A stretch of DNA of 64,000 bases from Streptomyces griseoviridis (GTDB lineage: Bacteria > Actinomycetota > Actinomycetes > Streptomycetales > Streptomycetaceae), in contig BMSM01000030.1 in NCBI GenBank assembly GCA_014649155.1, positions 22,557 through 86,556 on the forward strand, given 5' to 3'. A program made the position numbers and the translations under genes. Of the stretch, positions 8,822-16,693 are shown one piece after another. The notes beneath the pieces are model-generated. The model did no database searches. It had not been told where the DNA came from and saw only the letters and a program-made list of their open reading frames with translations. Position 1 is the first letter of the stretch. Each line of letters opens with the position of its first letter.

Positions 8822-10312
8822 ATGTCCGACCTGCCGATCCCCCAGTCCGCCGCCGGGGCGGGGCCGTTCGCCGAGTGCTGGGACGCCGTCCTCTCCTACG
8901 CCGACCTGTGCGCCGACGGGTCCGCCGCGGCAGCCCGGCTGGCCACGGAGGCCCTCGCCCGGCGCACGCGCGAGGCGGGCGGCACCGGCTCCCGTACGGC
9001 GTCCGGACCCGCCCACCGCCCGGTCCGGCTGCTGCCCCGCGTCCCCCTGCTGCTGACCGCCGTACGCGCCACCGCGGCGGCCTGGGAGGCCGGCGGCCGG
9101 GGCGACGACCTCACCCCCGGCCTCCGGCTCTGGCTGCGCTCCGGACCCGCCGCCCGCCACACCGGGCCGGCCGCCCGGCGCCCGCTCGCGCTGCGCGCCC
9201 TGCGGGGCCTGCCGCCCGCGGACGCGGAACTGCTCTGGCTGGCCGAGGTCGAGGCGCTGCCGCTGCCCGTGGTCGCCCGCCGGCTCGGCCTCGACCCGGC
9301 CGCCGTCACCGCCGAACTCGCCCAGGCCCGCGCCCTGTTCCGGGACCGCTGCCGCCGCGGCCACCTCGACGGCCCGCCGGACGACCCGTGCGCCCCCTAC
9401 GCCCGCCTCCTGGCCGGCGCCGCCGCCTCCGGCACCCCGGTCACCCCCGACGACATCTCCCGTCACCTCGCCCGGTGCGCCGGCTGCGCGGAAGCGGCGG
9501 GCTGCTTGCGCACCGACCCCGGATCACTGCCCGCCGCCCTCGCCGACGGGGTGCTCGGCTGGGGCGGCCTCGCCTACCTGGAACGCCGCCGCCGGGCCGC
9601 CGAGGCACGCCTCGCCGCCGCCCTTCCGGCCCCGGCCTACCCGGACGACGGCCCGCCGGACGACGGCAGCCGCCGTACCCGCGCCGTACGCCGGGCCCTC
9701 CTCTCCACCGCCGTCCTGGCGTCCCTGCTGGCCCTCACCGCGTCCCTGCGCCCCTTCGGTGACGCCGACGCCTCCGACACCCTGACCGGGACGCCGGCCA
9801 CCCCGGCGGACCGCGGCCGACCCTCCGCCCCGCCGACCCCGGCCTCGCCCCCCACTCCTGGCCCCACGTCCACTCCGGCCCCGCGCCCCGCCCCCGCCGG
9901 CTCCGAGTCCGCCACGCCCCTGCGCACCCCGGCACCCCGGACATCGGCACCCCGGACCTCCGAACCCCGGACCACCACCCAGGCCGTGCCCTCCCCGCCG
10001 TCCTGCCGGGCCCACTACGACCTGGTCACCCAGTGGCCGGCCGGTTTCCAGGCCACCGTCACCGTCGCCACCGCCCGCCCCCTGGACACCTGGCGCGTCA
10101 CCTGGTCCTTCCCCGACGGCCAGCGCGTCGGCCGGATGTGGGACGCGACCCTGTTCCAGTCCGGCCCCCACGTCACGGCCACCGCCGCCCCCTACAACGC
10201 CACCGTCCCCGCGGGCGGCACCCTGACCTTCGGCTTCCTCGCGTCCTGGGAGGGGAGGAACGGGGGGCCGGAGGGGGTGGCGCTCAACGGGCGGCCCTGT
10301 GCGGTCAGCTGA
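8822..10312 (+). CDS. Sigma-factor-like / zinc anti-sigma / membrane / CBM2 fusion protein
   Basis: This 496-residue chain starts at the ATG at 8822 behind GGGAG. Residues 121-178 resemble sigma-70 region 4 (LRGLPPADAELLWLAEV, then VVARRLGLDPAAVTAELAQA). Residues 215-222 read HLARCAGC, an HX3CX2C zinc anti-sigma signature. A hydrophobic segment at 291-308 follows Arg-rich sequence, so the N-terminus should be cytoplasmic. Residues 320-393 are a Pro/Thr/Ser linker. Residues 395-493 look like a family 2 carbohydrate-binding module, with bounding cysteines C395 and C493 and aromatic residues W405, W424, W428, W440 and W476. The architecture suggests a sensor of extracellular polysaccharide. Whether the sigma-like part contacts RNA polymerase is unknown. 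Confidence 0.83.
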   Translation: MSDLPIPQSAAGAGPFAECWDAVLSYADLCADGSAAAARLATEALARRTREAGGTGSRTASGPAHRPVRLLPRVPLLLTAVRATAAAWEAGGRGDDLTPGLRLWLRSGPAARHTGPAARRPLALRALRGLPPADAELLWLAEVEALPLPVVARRLGLDPAAVTAELAQARALFRDRCRRGHLDGPPDDPCAPYARLLAGAAASGTPVTPDDISRHLARCAGCAEAAGCLRTDPGSLPAALADGVLGWGGLAYLERRRRAAEARLAAALPAPAYPDDGPPDDGSRRTRAVRRALLSTAVLASLLALTASLRPFGDADASDTLTGTPATPADRGRPSAPPTPASPPTPGPTSTPAPRPAPAGSESATPLRTPAPRTSAPRTSEPRTTTQAVPSPPSCRAHYDLVTQWPAGFQATVTVATARPLDTWRVTWSFPDGQRVGRMWDATLFQSGPHVTATAAPYNATVPAGGTLTFGFLASWEGRNGGPEGVALNGRPCAVS

Positions 10313-10477
10313 CCCGGAGACACGGCCGTACCGGGGATACGACCGAGGGAGGAGACCCGCTCCCCCCGCGGTCGCACCGGCAGCCGCCGCGCGGCGCGCC
10401 CGCATGAGACCCCGGTCGCACACGAAGGAGACCCGGGACCGACGCGGCGGCGCCCGCCCCGCGCCGAGGATGGCCGG

Positions 10478-11932
10478 ATGACCGAGATCATCGCGGGGCT
10501 GCACCTGTCCCCTCCGGAATGCCTCGCCCTGCTGGGTGCCGTCGCGCTGGTGGTGGCGCGCTGGCTTCCCCCCGCTGCCCGCCCACGCGTCACGGTCGCG
10601 GCGGGCGCGGTTCTCGTGCTGTCCGCCGGCGTGCTGGCCGCGGTGGGGTTCCGCTGGCAGATGCTGCCGGTCCTGGCGGCCGTCGCCCTCGTGTCGCCGT
10701 TCGCCGTCTCCCCCCTGCTGCGCCGGCGCAGCGGCCGGCCGGCGTGGCGGGCCCGGTGGTGGCTGGCGCTGCCGGGATCGGTGGCCTGCCTCGGCCTGAT
10801 CGCGGTGGGGCCGTCGGCCGCCTGGGCCTTTCCCGTACCCGGATTCCCCGAGCCGACGGGCCGTTTCGCGGTCGGCACCCACGTGGCGCAGTGGACCGAT
10901 CCACGCCGTCCCGAGACCTTCACCGCCGACCCGCACGACCGGCGCACGGTCGTGGTCCAGCTCTGGTACCCCGCGCGGAAGAGCCCCCCGGGCGCGGAGC
11001 GCGCCCAGTACCTCGGACGCACGGAGCACGAGGCGCGTACTGTCTCCGACGCCCTCGCCCGCCAGGTCGGCCTGCCCGGCTTCCTGGTCGACGGCGTCCC
11101 GCGGGCCCGCACGCACGCGGTCTTCGACGCCCCGGTGGCCGGCGGGGGCGGACGGTTCCCGGTGGTGCTGTTCTCTCCCGGGTCGGGCGGCGTGCGGACC
11201 CAGAACACCGCCTGGGCCGAGGAACTGGCCGCCCACGGCTATGTGGTCGCCGCCCTCGACCACCCGTACGACTCCGCCGCCGTCGTCCTCACCGACGGCC
11301 GGACGATCCGCAGCAGGACCGCCTCCACCGGTGACCGGGACAAGGACGAGGAACTGGCGGCCGACTGGACGGCTGTCCGGGCCGCCGACCTCGGCTTCGT
11401 CCGCACCCAGCTGGACCGTCTGGACGGAGGGGAGATCACCGGCCCGCTGGCCGGACGCCTGGACACCGCCCGGACCGCGGTCACCGGCCACTCCATGGGC
11501 GGCGCCGCCGCCCTGCTGGCGGCCCGGCACGACCGCCGTTTCGACGCCGTCATCGATCTGGACGGCTACCCCCACGGCCCCGCGTCCCCTTCCCTCCATC
11601 AGCCGACGCTCGCGCTCACCCAGGCCCTCACCCCCGCCACCGACCCGCGCTACCTGCCCCGCCTCACCGAGGCCCTCGAGCGCAACAGCGCCACGAGCTA
11701 CCGGCTCACCGTCCCCGGCGCCGCCCACCTCACCTTCATGGACGGCCCCCTGTACCTGCCGCCGGTGCCCTCGATCGTCGGCTCCCTGGGCCGCACCAGG
11801 AGCCCACGCGTCGTCGCCGCCACCACGCTCGCCTTCCTGGACGCCACCCTGCGGCCCGGCCCCGGTGACCCGGCCGCCGCCCTGTCGGCCTACGGCGACC
11901 TCAGCGTCCACCCTCCGGGCGACAGCCGCTGA
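10478..11932 (+). CDS. Membrane-anchored alpha/beta hydrolase of the PAF-acetylhydrolase type
   Basis: This 484-residue protein starts at the ATG at 10478. Four hydrophobic segments lie near residues 14-31, 38-57, 62-80 and 95-115, so the catalytic part is membrane tethered. The hydrolase domain has VVVQLWYPA, an oxyanion-loop segment FSPGSGG, the nucleophile elbow G-H-S339-M-G-G, the acid in VIDLDGYPHG and the histidine in GAAHLTFMD, an order typical of platelet-activating-factor acetylhydrolase II relatives. An ester or lipid substrate is likely but not defined. The gene stands alone and converges on the unknown-protein block. Confidence 0.85.
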   Translation: MTEIIAGLHLSPPECLALLGAVALVVARWLPPAARPRVTVAAGAVLVLSAGVLAAVGFRWQMLPVLAAVALVSPFAVSPLLRRRSGRPAWRARWWLALPGSVACLGLIAVGPSAAWAFPVPGFPEPTGRFAVGTHVAQWTDPRRPETFTADPHDRRTVVVQLWYPARKSPPGAERAQYLGRTEHEARTVSDALARQVGLPGFLVDGVPRARTHAVFDAPVAGGGGRFPVVLFSPGSGGVRTQNTAWAEELAAHGYVVAALDHPYDSAAVVLTDGRTIRSRTASTGDRDKDEELAADWTAVRAADLGFVRTQLDRLDGGEITGPLAGRLDTARTAVTGHSMGGAAALLAARHDRRFDAVIDLDGYPHGPASPSLHQPTLALTQALTPATDPRYLPRLTEALERNSATSYRLTVPGAAHLTFMDGPLYLPPVPSIVGSLGRTRSPRVVAATTLAFLDATLRPGPGDPAAALSAYGDLSVHPPGDSR

Positions 11933-11938
11933 CCGCCC

Positions 11939-11961
11939 CCGGCCGGTGCCGGAGCGGCCGG
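11939..11961. terminator. Hairpin between convergent genes
   Basis: CCGGCCG (11939-11945) pairs with CGGCCGG (11955-11961) around a nine-base loop. It lies just after the hydrolase stop and before the stop of the convergent unknown gene. The stem is short and GC palindromes are common here, so the call is moderate. Confidence 0.45.
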
Positions 11962-12034
11962 CCACCCCGCGAACGGACCCGCGGTCGGTCGGGGTGTCCG
12001 CAGCGGCGGAACTGGTACGGGTGGGCAGCAGGTG

Positions 12035-13309
12035 TCATCCGGCCGGAGGGTTGGGGTCCCAGCGGTGGGCCATGGCGCCCAGTACAAGGCTGTCCTCCTT
12101 GCCTTGCTGGAAGGGCGGTTGCCATGTGGTCGGGGCACTGGTCACCTTCGGGGTGGATGCCATGTCGATCTTGAAGGCTCTGCTCTCCGGATTCGGGGTG
12201 GTGCGGTAGTTGACGTAGTAAACGGTGTTCTGGTCCGCGACGGGCCATGGCTGGGCGTACGACTCGTATGTGCCGTTCCATGTGGCGAATCCTGCTCCCT
12301 TGAGGAACGTCGGCGGCACCTCAGGTTTGTTGATGTCCCCCCAGTAGACCCCCCAGTCGTAGGGGGCGTCATATGGATTCGTTTTCTGGTGCCCGGGGCG
12401 GACCCACCGTCCCTTGGTGGTGAAGGCAGGTCGTCCCCACATGTAGTAATTGCCTTCGGGCAGCTTGATGTCGTCGACGGCGGAGTTTTCCAGGTTGAAG
12501 CGGTACATGGTTCCCTTGTTCTCGTCGATCCGCCCGCCGCAGACGGCGACGAGGTATTGCTGGGGGACGATGCCGCGCCCCTCGACCCAGCCGTCGGCCA
12601 AGTGGAGGAAGCGAGGGGGGTCAGGGAAGCGGTAGTGGGGCTCGGTCTCCGCTCTCGGGCCGGTTTCGGAGTCGAGTCCGCTGAGGTGGTGGACGGTCAG
12701 GTAGCTCTGTTCGGCGGTCATCACCAGCGTGTAGGCGATGGCGTCGTAATCGCCCTCTTCGTCGGGACCGACCACCATGTCCGGCACCGACAGGATGATG
12801 TCGTCTTCGACGGTGCCGGGGATGTCGTACGAGGCGATGGGTGCCGTTCCGCAGCGGGTGCCATCGACCGGTGGGCCGTAGACCCGGATGACGTAGCTAC
12901 TGTCGGACTTCTTCTCCAAGGTGTAGAGGGCCGAGTCGAGCGGCATCCAGTAGACCGCCTCACAGAACGTGCTGGTGTTCATCTGCCTGTACGTATTCTT
13001 CCTGGTCGCCTCGTAACAGCGTGCCCTGACGTCGACGTGGTAGGCGAGGTTGTGCGCGGTGTCCCAGGTGGCGGAAAGCGTGGTCTTCCACAGCCCTGCG
13101 GAACCGGACCCCGCAGCGGTTTCCGGCGGGACGCTGCGGAACTCTTCGCCTCGCGTTGCCTCCTGCCTGGTCGGCGCAGTGGCCGCTTGGCGGTGTATGT
13201 CGAACTGCGCCCAGTTCTTCGGGTGAAGGACGTTCAGCGCGAGGTCTAGTTGACCGAGTCGCGCGAACGGCTTCTCGGTCGTGGTGACGATGTCGTCTGT
13301 CGTGGCCAT
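12035..13309 (-). CDS. Unknown protein, last gene of the 12-26 kb block; propeller-like
   Basis: This 424-residue protein starts at the ATG at 13309 behind AGAGGATGCACC; the open frame running on to 14077 overlaps another gene and is not coding there. There is no signal peptide or membrane segment. It is rich in aromatic beta-strand-like pieces such as QQYLVAVCGGRI, GTMYRFNLEN, YYMWGRPAFTTKGRWV and NTVYYVNYRTT, which recall propeller blades. Codons use A or T in third position far more than the neighbours do, a sign of foreign origin or weak adaptation. I do not recognise the family. It is separated by 71 bp from the gene upstream, the longest gap in the block, and is probably co-transcribed. 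Confidence 0.78.
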   Translation of the reverse strand: MATTDDIVTTTEKPFARLGQLDLALNVLHPKNWAQFDIHRQAATAPTRQEATRGEEFRSVPPETAAGSGSAGLWKTTLSATWDTAHNLAYHVDVRARCYEATRKNTYRQMNTSTFCEAVYWMPLDSALYTLEKKSDSSYVIRVYGPPVDGTRCGTAPIASYDIPGTVEDDIILSVPDMVVGPDEEGDYDAIAYTLVMTAEQSYLTVHHLSGLDSETGPRAETEPHYRFPDPPRFLHLADGWVEGRGIVPQQYLVAVCGGRIDENKGTMYRFNLENSAVDDIKLPEGNYYMWGRPAFTTKGRWVRPGHQKTNPYDAPYDWGVYWGDINKPEVPPTFLKGAGFATWNGTYESYAQPWPVADQNTVYYVNYRTTPNPESRAFKIDMASTPKVTSAPTTWQPPFQQGKEDSLVLGAMAHRWDPNPPAG

Positions 13310-13380
13310 GGTGCATCCTCTTGTTCTGGTGGCCTGTGGGTGACGTCGGGACGGTAGGGGCGCGGACTCCGGACGGCCCT

Positions 13381-14172
13381 TCAGGGCACGATGATGTTGT
13401 CGGGCACGGCGATGTTGTTGCCTGTCGAGCACAGTTGCGTGTCCGCGGAGATTCCGCTGGACAAGGGGCAGACCGTGTAGAGCTTTTTGCTCCGGTCCAG
13501 CAGGAGGACTGTTCCGCCGGGACCTGCGAAGGCAGCATCCGTCGACCAGGTGGATGTGAGGGAGCGGACGGTGAGGAAGTTCTTCGTGATGGCCGTGCTC
13601 GAGAACTTGGTGTTCTTGTGCGTGTTTCCGTTCAGCAGGCAGACCCATTGATTGCTCCCGCCGGATGCGGGGATGAAGTTCGCAGCCGCCGAGAAGGGCA
13701 CGTATCCGTTGCTCATCGCGGGGAAGAGTTCCTTGTTCTTGGCAGGGTCCTGGGCGTTGCGCTTCCTTCCCCGCGCGTCCGTCGTGAAGTGGATCTGATA
13801 CGTGTCGAACAGCAGGTGGAAGTCGGTGCGCGCGTCGGAGAAGGAGTGCTGCCCGGCGATGGCGGTGCGGAACGTCTGGTTCTGCATGACTTGGCTTCCG
13901 AGAGGGCGTTTCAGCTCGGGCCAGATGTCCAGAAGGCTGCTGTAGCCCTGGTCCGCCTGGCGGCGTACCCCCTTGGTGTCCGTCCAACTGGTACGCCACG
14001 TGCCTTGCGCGTCGAGGTAGCGGCGCTGCGCCAGCGGTGCCTCGCCGGTGACCCATCGGATGAAGTGGATCGACCACACGACGGGCTCCTGGCCGTTCGC
14101 CTTGGTGGCGCGGGCGCGCCCCGCATAGGCGGGGAAGGCGGCGTAAACAGGGTTCGGGGCGCTGTCCATCAT
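13381..14172 (-). CDS. Unknown protein of the 12-26 kb block
   Basis: This 263-residue protein begins with two adjacent ATG codons (14172 and 14169); the first overlaps the upstream stop as ATGA, so I chose 14172. It has no signal peptide or membrane segment. It begins with VYAAFPAYAGRARATKANG, contains SFSDARTDFHLLFDTYQIHF and ends in short strand-like units (FLTVRSLTSTWSTDAAF, GGTVLLLDRSKKLYTV) that resemble beta-propeller or lectin-like repeats. Third codon positions are less GC-rich than in the flanking core genes. I do not recognise the family. Its function is presumably shared with the gene pair around it. Confidence 0.78.
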   Translation of the reverse strand: MMDSAPNPVYAAFPAYAGRARATKANGQEPVVWSIHFIRWVTGEAPLAQRRYLDAQGTWRTSWTDTKGVRRQADQGYSSLLDIWPELKRPLGSQVMQNQTFRTAIAGQHSFSDARTDFHLLFDTYQIHFTTDARGRKRNAQDPAKNKELFPAMSNGYVPFSAAANFIPASGGSNQWVCLLNGNTHKNTKFSSTAITKNFLTVRSLTSTWSTDAAFAGPGGTVLLLDRSKKLYTVCPLSSGISADTQLCSTGNNIAVPDNIIVP

Positions 14173-15383
14173 GCGGTGCCCTTTCGCGGTGAGGCGGTGG
14201 TGCCGAAGGCGGTCCAGTGCATGCTCAGAAGGTGGGAGCGGGTGTAGTGGGGCGGGGTCAGGGTGAGCGCGGTGCCCCTGGGCAGGGGGAGGGTGAGCGC
14301 GGTACGGCTGGTGACCGGCCACTCCCTGCTCCCGGCAGGACCGTCCTCGGTGGCGTCCCCTTGCGGGACGCCGACCTTGAGCTTCAGGACCCCTTCATGG
14401 CCGCGCTCCGGTGAGGCGCCGGCGCAGTGGACGGTGAGCAGTCCGTCGGTGTGGGTCTGCGCGTACCAGTTCTCGAAGAAGGCGTCGAACTGCTCCGGAG
14501 CGATGACGTGGCGGCTGCCGTCGACGACGCCCTCAGCCTTTCGGAGCCCTGCCTGGGGAACGGACAGGAGGAGGTCGTCGAAGAGCCGCTCGGCGGGGGA
14601 ACCGAGCAGGCGGACGGTTCCGGTGACGGTGAGCGGCCCGGTGGAAGCGGCTCCGCGTCGTACGTGGACTTGCGTCCACTGGGAGAGGCCGACCTCGCCG
14701 ATGGTGGCGGTCACGACGAACACCACGGCCTGGTCGTCCAGCCGCGGCGTCGTCCAGGAGTTCTGCTGGTACTTCTTCGGGCCGGTGGTGCTGTACGGCG
14801 TGCGTCCGGTGCCGGCGTAGGCGACGGTGAGGACCGGGTCCGTGGGGGTTCTGGTGAGGTTCCAGGTGAGCCGGGTCGTCTGTCCCCGGGAGACGACCGG
14901 GTCGTCAGGTTCGAGGTCGGTGAAGGACAGCTCCGCGGTGGATTTGGGCAGGGTGTGGGAGGCGAGTCTCTGCTGCCTCTCACCCCCCTTGGACACCTGG
15001 TAGACCGCGAGGTCGGTGTCGTGGGGCGGGAGGCCGACGGCGATGTCCTCCAGGGTGATCCGCTCCACGGGCACGCTGGTGTCCCAGGTGGATGCTCGCC
15101 GGGCCCGGATGGCGGCCCTGCCGTTCTTGTCGTCGAAGGCGACCTGGTCGAAGGTCCAGCGACGGGCGTTGGTCGCCTTGGGCCTGATCGCTCTCGCGCC
15201 GTCTTTCGTGGTCAATGCGCCGGGGCCGGCTCCGAAGGGAAAGTCGAGATCGAGGATGGCGCCGGTCTTCGCGTCGTAGTCACCGCGCCGGCAGCTCACC
15301 TGGATCGATCCGGACTTCCCCGCCAGCAGGGGATTGGGGTCGGGCAGGTATCCCTGGATCGTCACAGGGGTGGGGGGTGTCAT
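14169..15383 (-). CDS. Unknown beta-rich protein, paralogue of the adjacent upstream gene
   Basis: This 404-residue protein starts at the ATG at 15383, overlapping the upstream stop by four bases. It has no signal or membrane segment. It shares an ordered set of motifs with the 437-residue product next to it: TRLTWNLT (TYTWKITG there), TTPRLDDQAVVFVVTA (ESPGLDDWVVMFFLTA), GRLF-type DDLLLSV (FTELELI), HTDGLLTV (TSDGLLTI), SREWPVTSRTALTLP (KEWHIQPDTTFTVP) and SMHWTAFG (TQWHAMGG). The two are therefore tandem duplicates. The family is unrecognised. Beta-sandwich folds are an inference from strand patterns. Confidence 0.8.
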   Translation of the reverse strand: MTPPTPVTIQGYLPDPNPLLAGKSGSIQVSCRRGDYDAKTGAILDLDFPFGAGPGALTTKDGARAIRPKATNARRWTFDQVAFDDKNGRAAIRARRASTWDTSVPVERITLEDIAVGLPPHDTDLAVYQVSKGGERQQRLASHTLPKSTAELSFTDLEPDDPVVSRGQTTRLTWNLTRTPTDPVLTVAYAGTGRTPYSTTGPKKYQQNSWTTPRLDDQAVVFVVTATIGEVGLSQWTQVHVRRGAASTGPLTVTGTVRLLGSPAERLFDDLLLSVPQAGLRKAEGVVDGSRHVIAPEQFDAFFENWYAQTHTDGLLTVHCAGASPERGHEGVLKLKVGVPQGDATEDGPAGSREWPVTSRTALTLPLPRGTALTLTPPHYTRSHLLSMHWTAFGTTASPRKGTA

Positions 15384-16693
15384 TCCGGCTCCTCACCTGG
15401 TCCGGCAGAGGTGTTCGTGCCGCCCAGCGGGTGCGCGCCGCCCATGGCGTGCCACTGGGTGGTGAGCTTCCGCGTGCCCTTCCAGTACAGGGGGGTGTGG
15501 AATGTCACGCTGCTGCCGCAGAGGACGGGGACGGTGAAGGTGGTGTCCGGCTGGATGTGCCACTCCTTGAGCGGAGCGACGAGAGGCGCCGCGTTCTGCC
15601 GGGTGTGCAGCTCGGTGCGGTGGACCGGTGGCGGCGGGATGATCTCCAGGAGGAGCGACGGGCATGCCGTGCCTTCGTCCTCGGTGTAGGCGATGGTGAG
15701 CAGCCCGTCGGACGTCGCCGTCCCCGCATACGGAAAGACCAATTCGGTGTACGTGTCCACGTCCCGCCCGTTGACCGCCCCTTTGACCTTCCTCCTTCGG
15801 TCGAGTCCGTCGCCCGGCGCGGTCCCGGCGACCTGGTCTTCGGCGCTGTCGATCAGTTCGAGTTCCGTGAAGATGTCCTGGGCGCGGTGGACGATGCCGA
15901 CGCTGCCCTTGGCGTCGAGGTCACCGAACTCGACGGCGGCGTCCTTGACGAAGACCGGTGTCGCCGCGCAGTGCGCGTCGGCCCCGTGGTGGGCGGTGAG
16001 GAAGAACATGACGACCCAGTCGTCCAGCCCGGGGCTCTCCCAGGAGCATCGGCCGTCATCGAGCACCTTGGGCTTCAGCTGGTCCTTGCTGTAGTAGACC
16101 GGCTTCATCCGAGGGCCGGCCAGACATCCGCTGTACGTCACGTCCTTGGTGTTGACCCCGGTGATCTTCCATGTGTACGTGGCAGTGGCGTTCTTCTGGA
16201 TCGCCACGTCCTTGGCTCGCAACCCGGTGATCACGGGGACGGTGGTCACCTCTGGTTCGGCCAGCGTCTCGAAGCCCGCGGCGCCGGGCGCACGCACGCT
16301 CACCGCGCAGCGTGCGGTGCCGGCGGTGGCGTTGAGCCTGAGGTTGCGGAGCCGGAGGCGGAGCGCGGCTGGCGGCCCGGTGGCGGTCAGGCGCAGACGG
16401 GAGCCGTCGAGCTCCGGCCCGTCGACGTGCCAGCCCTCGGCGTCCGCCGCGGCGTCGACGGCGCGGGCGTCACCGGCGCTGACGAGATCCGTGTCGCTGT
16501 CGCCGACCGGGAGGGTGACCATGACGGTACAGGTCTGCCCGGTGTGTGAAGGGGGGCCGGTGGTGCCGGGGGTGAGGGCGAGCGTGAGGGCCGCGGTGTG
16601 CCCGACGACGGCAGGTTCGGGGGCGATGGTGCACGTCGCGCCGGTCCACGGTCCGCGGGGGGACCGGTGAGGAGACTGCGCTTGCTCGGTCAC
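15380..16693 (-). CDS. Unknown beta-rich protein, paralogue of the adjacent downstream gene
   Basis: This 437-residue protein starts at a GTG at 16693 inside the upstream stop (GTGA overlap). The open frame running to 17236 is antisense-like shadow within the large upstream gene and was discarded. The N-terminal third has LRLTATGPPAALRLRLRNLRL, a beta-sandwich-like stretch. The remainder is paralogous to the next gene, with about six shared motifs in the same order. Several cysteines (CTI, CTVM, RCAVSV, GCLAGP, RCSW, HCAA) are spread through it. No signal peptide, membrane segment or catalytic motif is visible. Function unknown. Confidence 0.8.
   Translation of the reverse strand: MTEQAQSPHRSPRGPWTGATCTIAPEPAVVGHTAALTLALTPGTTGPPSHTGQTCTVMVTLPVGDSDTDLVSAGDARAVDAAADAEGWHVDGPELDGSRLRLTATGPPAALRLRLRNLRLNATAGTARCAVSVRAPGAAGFETLAEPEVTTVPVITGLRAKDVAIQKNATATYTWKITGVNTKDVTYSGCLAGPRMKPVYYSKDQLKPKVLDDGRCSWESPGLDDWVVMFFLTAHHGADAHCAATPVFVKDAAVEFGDLDAKGSVGIVHRAQDIFTELELIDSAEDQVAGTAPGDGLDRRRKVKGAVNGRDVDTYTELVFPYAGTATSDGLLTIAYTEDEGTACPSLLLEIIPPPPVHRTELHTRQNAAPLVAPLKEWHIQPDTTFTVPVLCGSSVTFHTPLYWKGTRKLTTQWHAMGGAHPLGGTNTSAGPGEEPE

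Noticed and set aside
9524..11965. 813-codon minus-strand open frame
   Set aside because: It is antisense to the sigma/CBM2 and hydrolase genes, with Gly/Arg/Val-rich shadow composition and no domain.
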